Source: Sphingomonas sp. KR3-1 (GTDB lineage Bacteria > Pseudomonadota > Alphaproteobacteria > Sphingomonadales > Sphingomonadaceae). Taken from it: a stretch of DNA of 64,000 nt. Positions 56,146 through 63,957 of the stretch are shown here, piece by piece. Position 1 is the first letter of the stretch. Every line of letters starts with the position of its first letter. A program made the position numbers and the translations under genes. The notes under the pieces are model-generated. The model made no database searches. It was given only the letters and a program-made list of their open reading frames with translations, and was not told where the DNA came from. The stretch is from NCBI RefSeq assembly GCF_040049295.1, contig NZ_JBDZDQ010000001.1:124001-188000 (forward strand), written 5' to 3'.

Positions 56146-57768
56146 TCAACTTCCTGTCTTGGACCAGCCGATCAGCTCGGCATCGGGAAAGGCTTCCATC
56201 GCCGCGGCGACCATCGGCGAGGCGAGCACCGCGTCGCGCTCGGCCTGCTCGTTCGCAGCCTGCTCCTCGCGCAATGTCATCGCCTGTGCCGGTACGTCAA
56301 CGCACTGGAGCTTCCAATTGGTGCCGGTGAACTCCTTGAGCGCGGCGCCCAGCTCCTTGAGGAAGTCGAACGGCAGCGGCCGCGCGGCGGCGAACTCGAT
56401 CTCGGTGCCCGCGAAGCCGACCGGGCGCAGATAGTCGCGCACCTGGGTGGCGAGCTGGAAGCGGCGCTTCTCCTCGAGATAATCGGCGAGCTGTCCAAGC
56501 GAGGTCGGCATCCCCGCGCCGTTCGCCCCAGGCGTTGCCGCCGGTGCCGCGCCGCCCGAAATGGTCACGCTGCCGCTGGCGATCTGGCGGGCAAGCTCAC
56601 CCGGGTCGGGCAGCTGTGAGGCGTGGATCACGCGCAGCAGCGCCATCTCCGCCGCCTCGATCGGGAGCACCGCCTTGGCGACTTCGTCATGCCCGCGCAG
56701 CACGAGCTGCCAGAGTCGGTGCAGCGCCGGGAAACTCAGCCCCGCCGCCCAGCGCTCGAGCGCCTTCAGCTCCTCGGCCGACTGGCCCGAATTGCCATCG
56801 GTACCGAGCTTGGCGAGGGTCACCGCGTGCACGGTCTCGAGCAAGGTGCGCAGCACCGCCTGCGGATCGACGCCAAGGTCGTACTGCCCTCGCAGCGAGG
56901 CGAGCGCACCCGGCGCGTCGCCCTCGAGCAGCAGCCCGAACAGCGTCCGGATCGCGCCGCGGTCGGACAGGCCGAGCATCTGGCGCACGGCTTCCGCCTT
57001 CACGCCCTCGCCTTCCAGCCCGGCATGCGCGATCGCCTGGTCGAGGATCGACAGCCCGTCGCGCGCCGATCCTTCCGCCGCCCGTGCGATCAGCGCCAGC
57101 GCCTCAGGCTCGGCCTCGACACCCTCGGCCTGGCTGACCTTGGCGAAATGCTCGGCGAGCAGCTCGGCCGGGATGCGGCGCAGGTCGAAGCGCTGGCAGC
57201 GCGACAGCACCGTCACCGGCACCTTGTTCACCTCGGTGGTGGCGAACAGGAACTTCACATGCGCCGGCGGCTCCTCGAGCGTCTTGAGCAGCGCGTTGAA
57301 CGCGCTCTTCGACAGCATGTGGACTTCGTCGATGATGTAGATCTTGTAGCGCGCCGAGACGGCCGAGTAGCGCGACGCCTCGATGATCTCGCGGACATCG
57401 TCCACGCCGGTGTGGCTGGCGGCGTCCATCTCGATCACGTCGATATGGCGCCCCTCGGCGATCGCCCGGCACGGCTCGCAGATCCCGCACGGATCGATCG
57501 TCGGCCCGCCCTGCCCGTCCGGCCCGATGCAGTTGAGCGCCTTGGCGATCAGCCGCGCGGTTGAGGTCTTGCCGACGCCGCGGACGCCGGTGAGCAGGAA
57601 GGCATGCGCCAGCCGGTCGCGCTTGATCGCGTTGCCCAGCGTGGTGACCATCGCATCCTGGCCGATCAGCTCGGAAAAGGTTTGCGGCCGGTATTTGCGC
57701 GCCAGCACCCGGTACGCGTTGTCACGCGGCTGCGGGGGTTCGTCGAGGCCAAGGAAGGAATCGGACAT
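56146..57768 (-). CDS. dnaX: DNA polymerase III gamma/tau subunit
   Basis: The 540-residue clamp-loader ATPase has Walker A LTGVRGVGKTSTARLIAKAL, the zinc module CGICEPCRAI, Walker B/DExH-like IIDEVHMLSKSAFNALLKTL, and the arginine-finger region SRCQRFDLRRI. The C-terminal part (about residues 400-540) is the tau-specific region. Whether a shorter gamma form is made is not evident. It is followed by ybaB. Confidence 0.97.
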   Translation of the reverse strand: MSDSFLGLDEPPQPRDNAYRVLARKYRPQTFSELIGQDAMVTTLGNAIKRDRLAHAFLLTGVRGVGKTSTARLIAKALNCIGPDGQGGPTIDPCGICEPCRAIAEGRHIDVIEMDAASHTGVDDVREIIEASRYSAVSARYKIYIIDEVHMLSKSAFNALLKTLEEPPAHVKFLFATTEVNKVPVTVLSRCQRFDLRRIPAELLAEHFAKVSQAEGVEAEPEALALIARAAEGSARDGLSILDQAIAHAGLEGEGVKAEAVRQMLGLSDRGAIRTLFGLLLEGDAPGALASLRGQYDLGVDPQAVLRTLLETVHAVTLAKLGTDGNSGQSAEELKALERWAAGLSFPALHRLWQLVLRGHDEVAKAVLPIEAAEMALLRVIHASQLPDPGELARQIASGSVTISGGAAPAATPGANGAGMPTSLGQLADYLEEKRRFQLATQVRDYLRPVGFAGTEIEFAAARPLPFDFLKELGAALKEFTGTNWKLQCVDVPAQAMTLREEQAANEQAERDAVLASPMVAAAMEAFPDAELIGWSKTGS

Positions 57769-57808
57769 CGGCTTCTATCTAGGGTGCGAAGGCGGGCTTG
57801 TCGAAGCG

Positions 57809-58100
57809 TCAGGTGAGATGGCGAGCCGCGTCCCGGCGAATGTGGAGGATACGGACGATCACGATCCTGGATCGCGCGATCGTATAGAGGATCGCGTGGC
57901 TGCCGGTTCGCCATTGACGATACAGGCGGCCCCTATGCCGGAGCGCTCCGCCGATATGAGAAAAGGTCGCGAGCCGCTCGATCGCTCTGTCGATCTCGGT
58001 GGCATACGCATCGGCCTGCCAAGCCTCGTTCGCGCTTGGAGAAACAGATCACGACGTGCGCGAGAATCTCTGCCTGGCATCGGACTTTGTCAACGATGCG
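57809..58100 (-). pseudogene. Frameshifted ParE/RelE-family toxin remnant
   Basis: On the minus strand two frames together rebuild one ParE-type toxin. The N-terminal part (IVDKVRCQAEILAHVVICFS, KRERGLA) is in one frame; the rest (QADAYATEIDRAIERLATFS, GRLYRQWRTGSHAILYTIAR, RIVIVRILHIRRDAARHLT) is in the next, up to TGA 57809. One missing base near 58016-58022 (TTGGCAGGCC) would explain the switch. No start codon is evident for the first part and no antitoxin gene is adjacent. It lies between SRP RNA and dnaX. Confidence 0.75.
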
Positions 58101-58110
58101 GGCGGCGGAA

Positions 58111-58204
58111 GGTGGGAGCCGGAACGACCCGCAGCGAAATCGTTGTGGCTGCTTCCTTCCGGATCTGACCAGGTTGGCGACGACTACGTCCGCCCGACTC
58201 CCGC
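58111..58204 (-). ncRNA. ffs: Signal recognition particle RNA (4.5S)
   Basis: The minus strand carries the SRP core helix 8: CTGGTCAGATCCGGAAGGAA followed by GCAGCC. The ends pair (GGGAGTCGG at the 5' end with CCGGCTCCC at the 3' end). About 94 nt, as in bacteria without an Alu domain. It scaffolds Ffh (20.8 kb) and works with FtsY (24.5 kb). It lies upstream of dnaX-ybaB, a placement common in alphaproteobacteria. Ends are within a few bases. Confidence 0.93.
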
Positions 58205-58249
58205 GGCGCATATGGGCAAAGTCAGGCGGTTAGGCAAGATGCTTAGGCT

Positions 58250-58282
58250 GGGGGCGGAAACGTTCCCGGCGCTTCCGCCCCC
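58250..58282. terminator. Hairpin between the small basic protein gene and SRP RNA
   Basis: GGGGGCGGAA and TTCCGCCCCC form a perfect 10-bp stem with a 13-base loop, starting 11 bp after the stop of the upstream gene on the minus strand. No T-run, so it may be a weak terminator. Confidence 0.5.
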
Positions 58283-58292
58283 GACCCTCAGC

Positions 58293-58514
58293 TTAGCGCC
58301 AGGCGCGAACCTTGCGGCAGACGCGCTGACGATGGCCGTGGTTCCACTTGGTGGTGCAAACGGTGCGCCAGTAAGCGCGGCGCGCATGCGGGCGGTGATG
58401 CTGAATCGCAGCCTTGGCGATCATCGAGGGTGCAGCCGGGGCAGCGGCGGCACCAGCGGCCGGAATGGCCAGGGTGGCGGCGGCAGCGGCCGCGAGGATC
58501 GTGAGCAGCTTCAT
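58293..58514 (-). CDS. Small exported basic Cys-containing protein
   Basis: The 73-residue protein has a signal peptide (MKLLTILAAAAAATLAIPAA) and a basic mature part with VCTTKWNHGHRQRVCRKVR, giving two cysteines 13 residues apart that could form a disulfide. Homologous small secreted proteins are common in sphingomonads but have no name. An EcfG-like promoter lies 42 bp upstream. ATG 58514 has AGGAGAG upstream. Confidence 0.78.
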   Translation of the reverse strand: MKLLTILAAAAAATLAIPAAGAAAAPAAPSMIAKAAIQHHRPHARRAYWRTVCTTKWNHGHRQRVCRKVRAWR

Positions 58515-58555
58515 GTTTCTCTCCTGCTGGCAGGGATAATCCCTGTGCGTTGCGA

Positions 58556-58580
58556 AACCGGACCAAATCGTTTCGGTTCC
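58556..58580 (-). promoter_or_regulatory. Possible EcfG-type promoter for the small basic protein
   Basis: On the minus strand GGAAC (58580-58576), 16-bp spacer, GGTT (58559-58556). The spacer is one shorter than in the two stronger cases, so the call is weaker. Confidence 0.55.
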
Positions 58581-58663
58581 ATGCACGATCCTGAAACGGG
58601 ACGGATTGCGCGAGGCTGAATGTCTGGCGCGTTGCTGGAATGTGTAGGCGCTGCCGCCGGAGG

Positions 58664-59239
58664 TTAGGCGGTGCCGGACTCGAGCATCGCCAGACGCGAT
58701 TGCAGGTCCGCGCCCTTGCCGCGGCGCCGTGTGTCCGCCGAGGCGGTGCGCTGGCGGCCAACCTCGGTCTGCACGAGCGAGACGAAGGTGCGGGCGGCGT
58801 CCTCCGCCACCCGCCCCATCCGCACGCGATCCTCGGCGCTCGCGTCGCCCCAGCCGCAGGCGATCTGGTGCGCGAGCACCAGCTGGTCGAGAATCTCGGG
58901 GCGCCGGCCGCGATAGGCGGCGGCCTTCTCGATGCCGTGCCGCCCGTCGCGCGCGTTGCGGAAGAACAAGCGCCCGCGCTCGACCAGGATCGAGGTGTCG
59001 AACATCAGCTGGACGAATCGGACACGCTCTTCCTCCGGCGTGATCTTCATCCGCGTGCCGGCGGTGAGCAGCCGCACCGCCTGGAGCGCGGCGATCGCCT
59101 CATCGGCCCAGCGATGGACATCGTCGCGGCGCAGTTCGCCCTGTCGCTGGCGCAGCCAGGTGGCGCCGAGCGCGACCAGCGCGATCAGCGCCGAGATCGC
59201 GCCTGCCACCGCCTCGACATGATCGGCCAGCCAGGTCAT
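58664..59239 (-). CDS. Hypothetical membrane-anchored protein
   Basis: The 191-residue product has one N-terminal helix (VAGAISALIALVALGATWLR) and a long charged helical body (RFVQLMFDTSILVERGRLFF, LDQLVLAHQIACGWG, TFVSLVQTEVGRQR). No family recognised. It lies 3 bp after the ferredoxin gene on the same strand, so it ends the desulfurase-ferredoxin transcript. Confidence 0.75.
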   Translation of the reverse strand: MTWLADHVEAVAGAISALIALVALGATWLRQRQGELRRDDVHRWADEAIAALQAVRLLTAGTRMKITPEEERVRFVQLMFDTSILVERGRLFFRNARDGRHGIEKAAAYRGRRPEILDQLVLAHQIACGWGDASAEDRVRMGRVAEDAARTFVSLVQTEVGRQRTASADTRRRGKGADLQSRLAMLESGTA

Positions 59240-59242
59240 CGC

Positions 59243-59578
59243 TCAGCGCCCCTGCATGTCGCGGTGACCGGCGGGCAGGCGCACCACCAGCCCGTCGAGG
59301 TCCGCGGTGAGCAAGATCTGGCAGGCGAGCCGGCTGGTTCGCACCGCACCCACTGCGAGATCGAGGATGTCCTCCTCCTCCTCCGCCGCGCGCGGCAGGC
59401 GGGCGAAATGCTCGGCATCGACGATCACGTGGCAAGTCGAGCAGGCCATCTGCCCCTCGCACGTGCCTTCGAGCGGCTGGCCGTCATTCTGCGCGACTTC
59501 GAGCAGCCGGAGCCCTTCCTGCGCCTCCACCTCGTGCCGGTCGCCGCCGTCGGCGCTGACGAAGGTGATGCGGATCAT
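59243..59578 (-). CDS. Adrenodoxin-type [2Fe-2S] ferredoxin
   Basis: The 111-residue protein has cluster ligands in TCEGQMACSTCHVIVD (CX5CX2C) and ACQILL, matching vertebrate-type/ISC ferredoxins. MIRITFVSADGG is the start; the ATG overlaps the stop of the first cysteine desulfurase (ATGA). It may supply electrons for Fe-S assembly, given two desulfurases upstream. Confidence 0.93.
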   Translation of the reverse strand: MIRITFVSADGGDRHEVEAQEGLRLLEVAQNDGQPLEGTCEGQMACSTCHVIVDAEHFARLPRAAEEEEDILDLAVGAVRTSRLACQILLTADLDGLVVRLPAGHRDMQGR

Positions 59579-60666
59579 GCCGCGCGGCTCTGCTGGCGGG
59601 CGGCGCCCACGATCCGGTCGATCGCGTGGAGCAGTTCGTCCTCGCTGGTGTAGCGCCCGTAGCCGATGCGGATGCTCGACCGCGCCTGCGCGTCGCTCAG
59701 CCCGATCGCCCGCAGCACATGGCTGGGACGCCCCGATCCGCTTGCACAGGCCGAACCGGCGGAAAAGGCGATGTCGCGCAGGTCCGAGATTAGCCGCGAG
59801 ACGTCGAGCCCGTCGTGGCGCAGGTTGAGATTGCCCGGATAGCGGTCGCCCTGCGAGCCGTTGAGCGACCAGTCCCCCGCCAGCCGGCCGAGCGCGGCGC
59901 GATAGAGCTGCTCGGCATGGGCGTGATCGATCCCGAAGCGCTGCTTGGCGAGCTTTGCGGCCGCGCCGAATCCTGCGCAGAGCGCCGGCGACAGCGTGCC
60001 CGAGCGCCCCGCCGGCTCCTGCCCGCCGCCATGCATCAGCGGCTCGAGCGTTACCCCGTCGCGGATCCATAGCGCGCCAATGCCCTTGGGCCCGTGGATC
60101 TTGTGCGCCGAGACCGCGATCAGGTCGCAGCCCTCGGGCATCCGCACCCGGCCATAGCCCTGCACTGCGTCGCACAGGAACAAGGCGCCGGCGGCATGGG
60201 CGAGGTGCGCGAGTTCCTCGATTGGCTGGATCACGCCGATCTCGTTGTTGACCAGCATCGCGGCGACGAGGCCCGTGCCCGGCCCGATCGCGGCGCGCGC
60301 GGCGGCGAGATCGACCAGCCCCTCCGGGCCCACCGGCAGCACCGTCACCGCCCGACCCATGCGCGCCTCCGCCTCGATCGTGTCGAGCACCGCGGCATGC
60401 TCGGTGGCGACCGTCACGATGCCGCCGCTTGTGCCCTTGATCGCCCAGTTGAGCGCCTCGGTCGCGCCGCTGGTGAAGCTGACCTTGCCGCCCGGCGGAA
60501 GCAGCCCGGCGACCTCGTCGCGCGCCACTTCCACCGCCGCCTTCGCCGCCCTGCCCGGGGCATGGGCAGAGTGGGGATTGGCGAAATTGCCCTCCAGCAG
60601 CGGCAGCATCGCGGCCAGTGCCTCGGGGGCGAGCGGCGTGGTCGCCTGATAGTCGAGATAGGTCAT
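59575..60666 (-). CDS. Cysteine desulfurase, tandem copy B
   Basis: The 363-residue PLP enzyme shows YLDYQATTPLAPEALAAMLP, the PLP-binding Lys in SAHKIHGPKGIGAL and the catalytic Cys loop SAGSACASGSGRPSHVLRAI, matching NifS/IscS-like enzymes. It releases sulfur from cysteine as enzyme persulfide. The start overlaps the stop of the second desulfurase (ATGA), so the two paralogs are coupled. Confidence 0.94.
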   Translation of the reverse strand: MTYLDYQATTPLAPEALAAMLPLLEGNFANPHSAHAPGRAAKAAVEVARDEVAGLLPPGGKVSFTSGATEALNWAIKGTSGGIVTVATEHAAVLDTIEAEARMGRAVTVLPVGPEGLVDLAAARAAIGPGTGLVAAMLVNNEIGVIQPIEELAHLAHAAGALFLCDAVQGYGRVRMPEGCDLIAVSAHKIHGPKGIGALWIRDGVTLEPLMHGGGQEPAGRSGTLSPALCAGFGAAAKLAKQRFGIDHAHAEQLYRAALGRLAGDWSLNGSQGDRYPGNLNLRHDGLDVSRLISDLRDIAFSAGSACASGSGRPSHVLRAIGLSDAQARSSIRIGYGRYTSEDELLHAIDRIVGAARQQSRAA

Positions 60667-61739
60667 GCGGCCCTGGTTCTGGCCTCATCCGCGATCTGAC
60701 GCCAGAGCGTCGTGAAGGCATCGACCTCGGCCTCGGTCGTGCCGCGCCCGAAGCTGACCCGCACCACCTCGCGCAGAGCGGGCTCCTCCCAGCCCATTGC
60801 GCCCAGCACATGGCTCGGCCGCATGCTGCCTGAGGAGCAGGCGCTGCCCGCCGAGACCGAGATGCCGGCCAGGTCGAAGCGGATGAGCTGGGCGGCGGCG
60901 GAGACGCCGGGCATGCGATAGGCACCGATCAGCGGACTTCTCGGACACTTCGCGGCAACCACGTCACCACCGGCGGCCAGGATCGCGACCTCGAGCCGGG
61001 CGCGCAGCGCTGCCATCGGCGCCAAATCCTCGGTCACCTGGACGGCCACCGAATAGCCGAGCGCGCCGGGCAGGTTCTCGGTACCCGCGCGGTAGCCCTT
61101 TTCCTGGCCGCCCATCGGCAGCAGCACGCCGAAGTCACGGACCAGCAACGCACCGATTCCCGGCGGTCCGCCCCGCTTGTGCGCCGAGACCGCGACCAGA
61201 TCGGCATGGCGCAGCACCGCCTCATCGGCGCGCGTCGGCATCTGCGCAGCATCGACCAATAGAATGCCGTCGGCCGCGTGCACGTGTGCGGCGATTTCGG
61301 CGATCGGCTGGCGTACCCCGGTCTCGCTGTTCGCCCATTGCACGCCGACGAGCGCGCGCGGTCCCGCGGCCAGCGCCGCCTGCAGCGCATCCATCCGCAG
61401 GATTCCGTCCGGATCGACCGGCAGGACCTGCGCGCCTTCCGAATGGCGCAGCACCGAATCATGCTCGACCGCGCTGATCAGCCGGCGCGGCGCCATCGAG
61501 CGTCCGAGCGCCATCTGCAGCGATTCGCTCGCCCCGCTGGTGAAGACCAGCTCATGCGCCCAGCCATAGGCCGCCGCGACCTCGCGCCGGGCCTTTTCCA
61601 GCGCGGCACGGGCGGCCCGACCCTCGGCGTGCGGAGAGCTGGGATTGGCCCAATCGCGCATCCCGGCCGTCACGGCTTCAACGGCTTCGGGCAGCATCAC
61701 GGTGGTCGCGGCGTGATCGAGATAGATACGGTCGGCCAA
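60663..61739 (-). CDS. Cysteine desulfurase, tandem copy A
   Basis: The 358-residue paralog of copy B has IYLDHAATTVMLPEAVEAVT, the PLP Lys in SAHKRGGPPGIGAL and the Cys loop SAGSACSSGSMRPSHVLGAM. Start TTG 61739 is preferred for GAGAG five bases upstream and the fit with the family N-terminus; TTG 61763 is the longer alternative. It diverges from the alpha/beta hydrolase gene. Confidence 0.92.
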   Translation of the reverse strand: MADRIYLDHAATTVMLPEAVEAVTAGMRDWANPSSPHAEGRAARAALEKARREVAAAYGWAHELVFTSGASESLQMALGRSMAPRRLISAVEHDSVLRHSEGAQVLPVDPDGILRMDALQAALAAGPRALVGVQWANSETGVRQPIAEIAAHVHAADGILLVDAAQMPTRADEAVLRHADLVAVSAHKRGGPPGIGALLVRDFGVLLPMGGQEKGYRAGTENLPGALGYSVAVQVTEDLAPMAALRARLEVAILAAGGDVVAAKCPRSPLIGAYRMPGVSAAAQLIRFDLAGISVSAGSACSSGSMRPSHVLGAMGWEEPALREVVRVSFGRGTTEAEVDAFTTLWRQIADEARTRAA

Positions 61740-61836
61740 TTCACTCTCGTAATAATTGCGCAACGCGGCGCGCTGCCTATATAGCGCCCAACTCTCCGCG
61801 CTCTACAGCGCCCACGAATTCATACAGGGAAAAGCC

Positions 61837-62493
61837 TTGCCCGAAGTCATCTTCCCCGGCCCCGAAGGCCGCCTCGAAGGCCGTTTCGCCCCCGCGCCCA
61901 AGCCGCGCGCGCCGGTCGCCATGATCCTCCACCCGCATCCCAATGCGGGCGGCACGATGAACAACCGCATCGTCCAGGAGCTCTACAAGACCTTCCAGCG
62001 CCGCGGCTTCGCGACGCTGCGCTTCAATTTCCGCGGCGTCGGCAAGAGCCAGGGCACGTTCGACAACGGCATCGGTGAGCTCAGCGACGCCGCCTCGGCG
62101 CTCGACTGGGTGCAGAGCTTCCACCCCGAAGCCAGCTCGACCTGGGTCGCCGGCTTCGGCTTCGGCGCCTGGATCGGCATGCAGCTGCTGATGCGCCGCC
62201 CGGAGATCCGCGGCTTCATCTCGGTCGCTCCGCCGGCGAACATGTTCGACTTCACCTTCCTCGCCCCCTGCCCGTCCTCGGGCATCATCATCCAGGGCGA
62301 GGACGACGAGGTGGTCACGCCGGGCGCAGTACAGAAGCTGGTCGACAAGCTGCGCACCCAGAAGCACATCACCATCCACCACGACACCATCCCCGGCGCG
62401 AACCATTTCTTCGAGAACGAAATGGACGACCTGATGAAGAGCGTGGACAAGTATCTGGACATGCGGCTGGATCCGAACTCGCCGATCCGGTGA
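61837..62493 (+). CDS. COG2945-type alpha/beta hydrolase lacking nucleophile serine
   Basis: The 218-residue protein (TTG start with AGGGA upstream) matches COG2945 alpha/beta hydrolases: MILHPHPNAGGTMNNRIVQE, TLRFNFRGVGKSQGTFDNG, IIIQGEDDEVVTPG (Asp) and IPGANHFFENEMDD (His). The nucleophile elbow is GFGFGAWIGMQ, where family members have GFSFGA. So Ser is replaced by Gly and classic hydrolysis is unlikely; a binding or non-catalytic role may remain. Confidence 0.9.
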   Translation: MPEVIFPGPEGRLEGRFAPAPKPRAPVAMILHPHPNAGGTMNNRIVQELYKTFQRRGFATLRFNFRGVGKSQGTFDNGIGELSDAASALDWVQSFHPEASSTWVAGFGFGAWIGMQLLMRRPEIRGFISVAPPANMFDFTFLAPCPSSGIIIQGEDDEVVTPGAVQKLVDKLRTQKHITIHHDTIPGANHFFENEMDDLMKSVDKYLDMRLDPNSPIR

Positions 62494-62519
62494 GCTAGGC
62501 GAGCAGGCGGCCCCAACCC

Positions 62520-62696
62520 GTCACCCCGGCGAAAGCCGGGGCGCAGTGGGCCGCAGCATTCCCCACGGGTCATCAAATCAAACTTCTTCGTCACCCCCGC
62601 GAAAGCGGGGGCCCATCTCCCGACCTGTCCACCAGAGCACCGGCTGCATGTGCCGATCGCGTAGGAGATGGGTCCCCGCTTTCGCGGGGATGACGG
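62520..62696. repeat. Cluster of GC-rich inverted intergenic repeats
   Basis: Three copies: CGTCACCCCGGCGAAAGCCG (from 62520), CGTCACCCCCGCGAAAGCGG with GGGCCCATCTCC (62589-62620), and its inverted copy GGAGATGGGTCCCCGCTTTC with GCGGGGATGACGG (62664-62696). The last two could form a 32-bp cruciform. They fill the 232-bp gap between genes. Confidence 0.88.
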
Positions 62697-62725
62697 AATG
62701 ATGGGATGACGAGATAACGGGGCTA

Positions 62726-62935
62726 TCAGCCCTTCTTCAAGTTCCGCGCCCCGCCCGCCAGGATTGCGGCGGTCGCCTCGGGCGCGCCGCGATAGGCTTC
62801 CTGGAACGCGGCGCTCCAATATTTGAGCTGGTCGAGCGGGATCGGATCGCCGGTGACGGCGCAGACGACGTGGGAGCCCGGGCGGATCACGTCGAAATCG
62901 GACGCGTCGTAATGGAGTTCGGCAAGGAGCGACAT
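62726..62935 (-). CDS. DUF2093 domain protein
   Basis: The 69-residue protein shows AELHYDASDFDVIRPGSHVV, CAVTGDPIPLDQLKYWSAAF and QEAYRGAPEATAAIL, the DUF2093 pattern seen only in alphaproteobacteria. It has a CxxxG-type knuckle with a single Cys. Function unknown. ATG 62944 in frame is an alternative start. Confidence 0.88.
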   Translation of the reverse strand: MSLLAELHYDASDFDVIRPGSHVVCAVTGDPIPLDQLKYWSAAFQEAYRGAPEATAAILAGGARNLKKG

Positions 62936-62987
62936 GGCATGCATGTAGGCATTCCCGCGCCGCCGTCCAATCCCAAGCGTGCGATGC

Positions 62988-63830
62988 TCAGCGCGCCAGC
63001 ACGCCCTCGATCCAGCGGTCGACCACCGAAGTGGCGGGATAGTCCGCATCGCCGAGCCGTCGGTTGATCTCCATATGACCCTGCAGCCCGCGCCCGGCGA
63101 ACCCCTGCACCGTCACGCGCGCGCCCGCCGCCGTCAGCGCACGCCCCAGCGCTTCGGACTGGCGGGTGCCGTCCTCGCGCTGCACATGCAGGATCAGGAA
63201 GTCCCGTGCATTGGGGGAAGCGGCCTGCAGCGTCGGCGATAGTGCCCGCTGGCGCGCCGAGTCGCTGCCGAACGCCGCCTGATAGGTGCCGCCCATGATC
63301 CGCGGCCCGTCGCTCATCTGCGCCGGCACGTCATAGGCCGCGCCGTCGAGCAGCACGACGCCGGCGATCCGGTCGAGGCTCCAGCCCGCCTTTTGCAGGT
63401 ACCGGGGATCGGTGGCGACCAGCGCAGCGAGATGCGCGCCGGCGCTATGCCCCATCACCACCACTTTCGCGGGATCGACGCCGAGTTCGCGGGCATGCTT
63501 GACGAGATAGCCCAGCGCATCGGCGACGTCCTGCGTCTGCTGCTCCACCGTCGCGCCCGGCACCAGCCGGTAGTCGAGGCTGGCGAAGGCATAGCCCTTG
63601 GCCGTGAAGTGCGCGACCTTGGCGCCGCCGGTGGCATTGCCCTTGTCGCCGCGCTTCCAGCCGCCGCCATGCACGAACACGACCAGCGGCGCATCGGCCG
63701 TCGCCGCCCTGTAGAAATCGAGCCGCTGCAGCGCCGCGCTGCCATAGGCGATCTCGCGCGGCGGCGCCGACTGGGCGAGCGCCGGCCTGGCGGCGAGCAG
63801 GAAGGGCAGCAGGATCAGGGACTTACGCAT
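62988..63830 (-). CDS. Exported alpha/beta hydrolase (carboxylesterase-like)
   Basis: The 280-residue protein has a signal peptide (MRKSLILLPFLLAARPALAQ), the HGGGW oxyanion motif (VVFVHGGGWKRGD), the nucleophile elbow VVMGHSAGAHLAAL, and C-terminal Asp/His in QREDGTRQ and GHMEINRR. This is the HSL/BD-FAE-like esterase fold. Substrate unknown. ATG 63830 has GAGGTG upstream. It stands alone. Confidence 0.9.
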   Translation of the reverse strand: MRKSLILLPFLLAARPALAQSAPPREIAYGSAALQRLDFYRAATADAPLVVFVHGGGWKRGDKGNATGGAKVAHFTAKGYAFASLDYRLVPGATVEQQTQDVADALGYLVKHARELGVDPAKVVVMGHSAGAHLAALVATDPRYLQKAGWSLDRIAGVVLLDGAAYDVPAQMSDGPRIMGGTYQAAFGSDSARQRALSPTLQAASPNARDFLILHVQREDGTRQSEALGRALTAAGARVTVQGFAGRGLQGHMEINRRLGDADYPATSVVDRWIEGVLAR

Positions 63831-63920
63831 CGCACACCTCATCGAACCTTGGCTGCGAGGATATGCAGGCCAAGCCGCGGCGTCCAACGCTCTTGTGTAA
63901 CGAGATGTATCGCCGCCATC

Positions 63921-63946
63921 CGTCACCCGCCTTCGCGGGGACGACG
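63921..63946. repeat. Single GC-rich intergenic repeat copy
   Basis: CGTCACCCGCCTTCGCGGGG and the following ACGACG belong to the family at 62.6 kb. It lies in the gap at the right edge. Confidence 0.7.
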
Positions 63947-63957
63947 AATCAAGAGGA

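Noticed and set aside
57999..58619. A 206-residue plus-strand frame near 58 kb
   Set aside because: It overlaps SRP RNA and the antisense of the small exported protein; no features.
62520..62696. Possible CRISPR array from repeated GC blocks
   Set aside because: Only three copies in mixed orientation, with irregular spacing and no cas genes.
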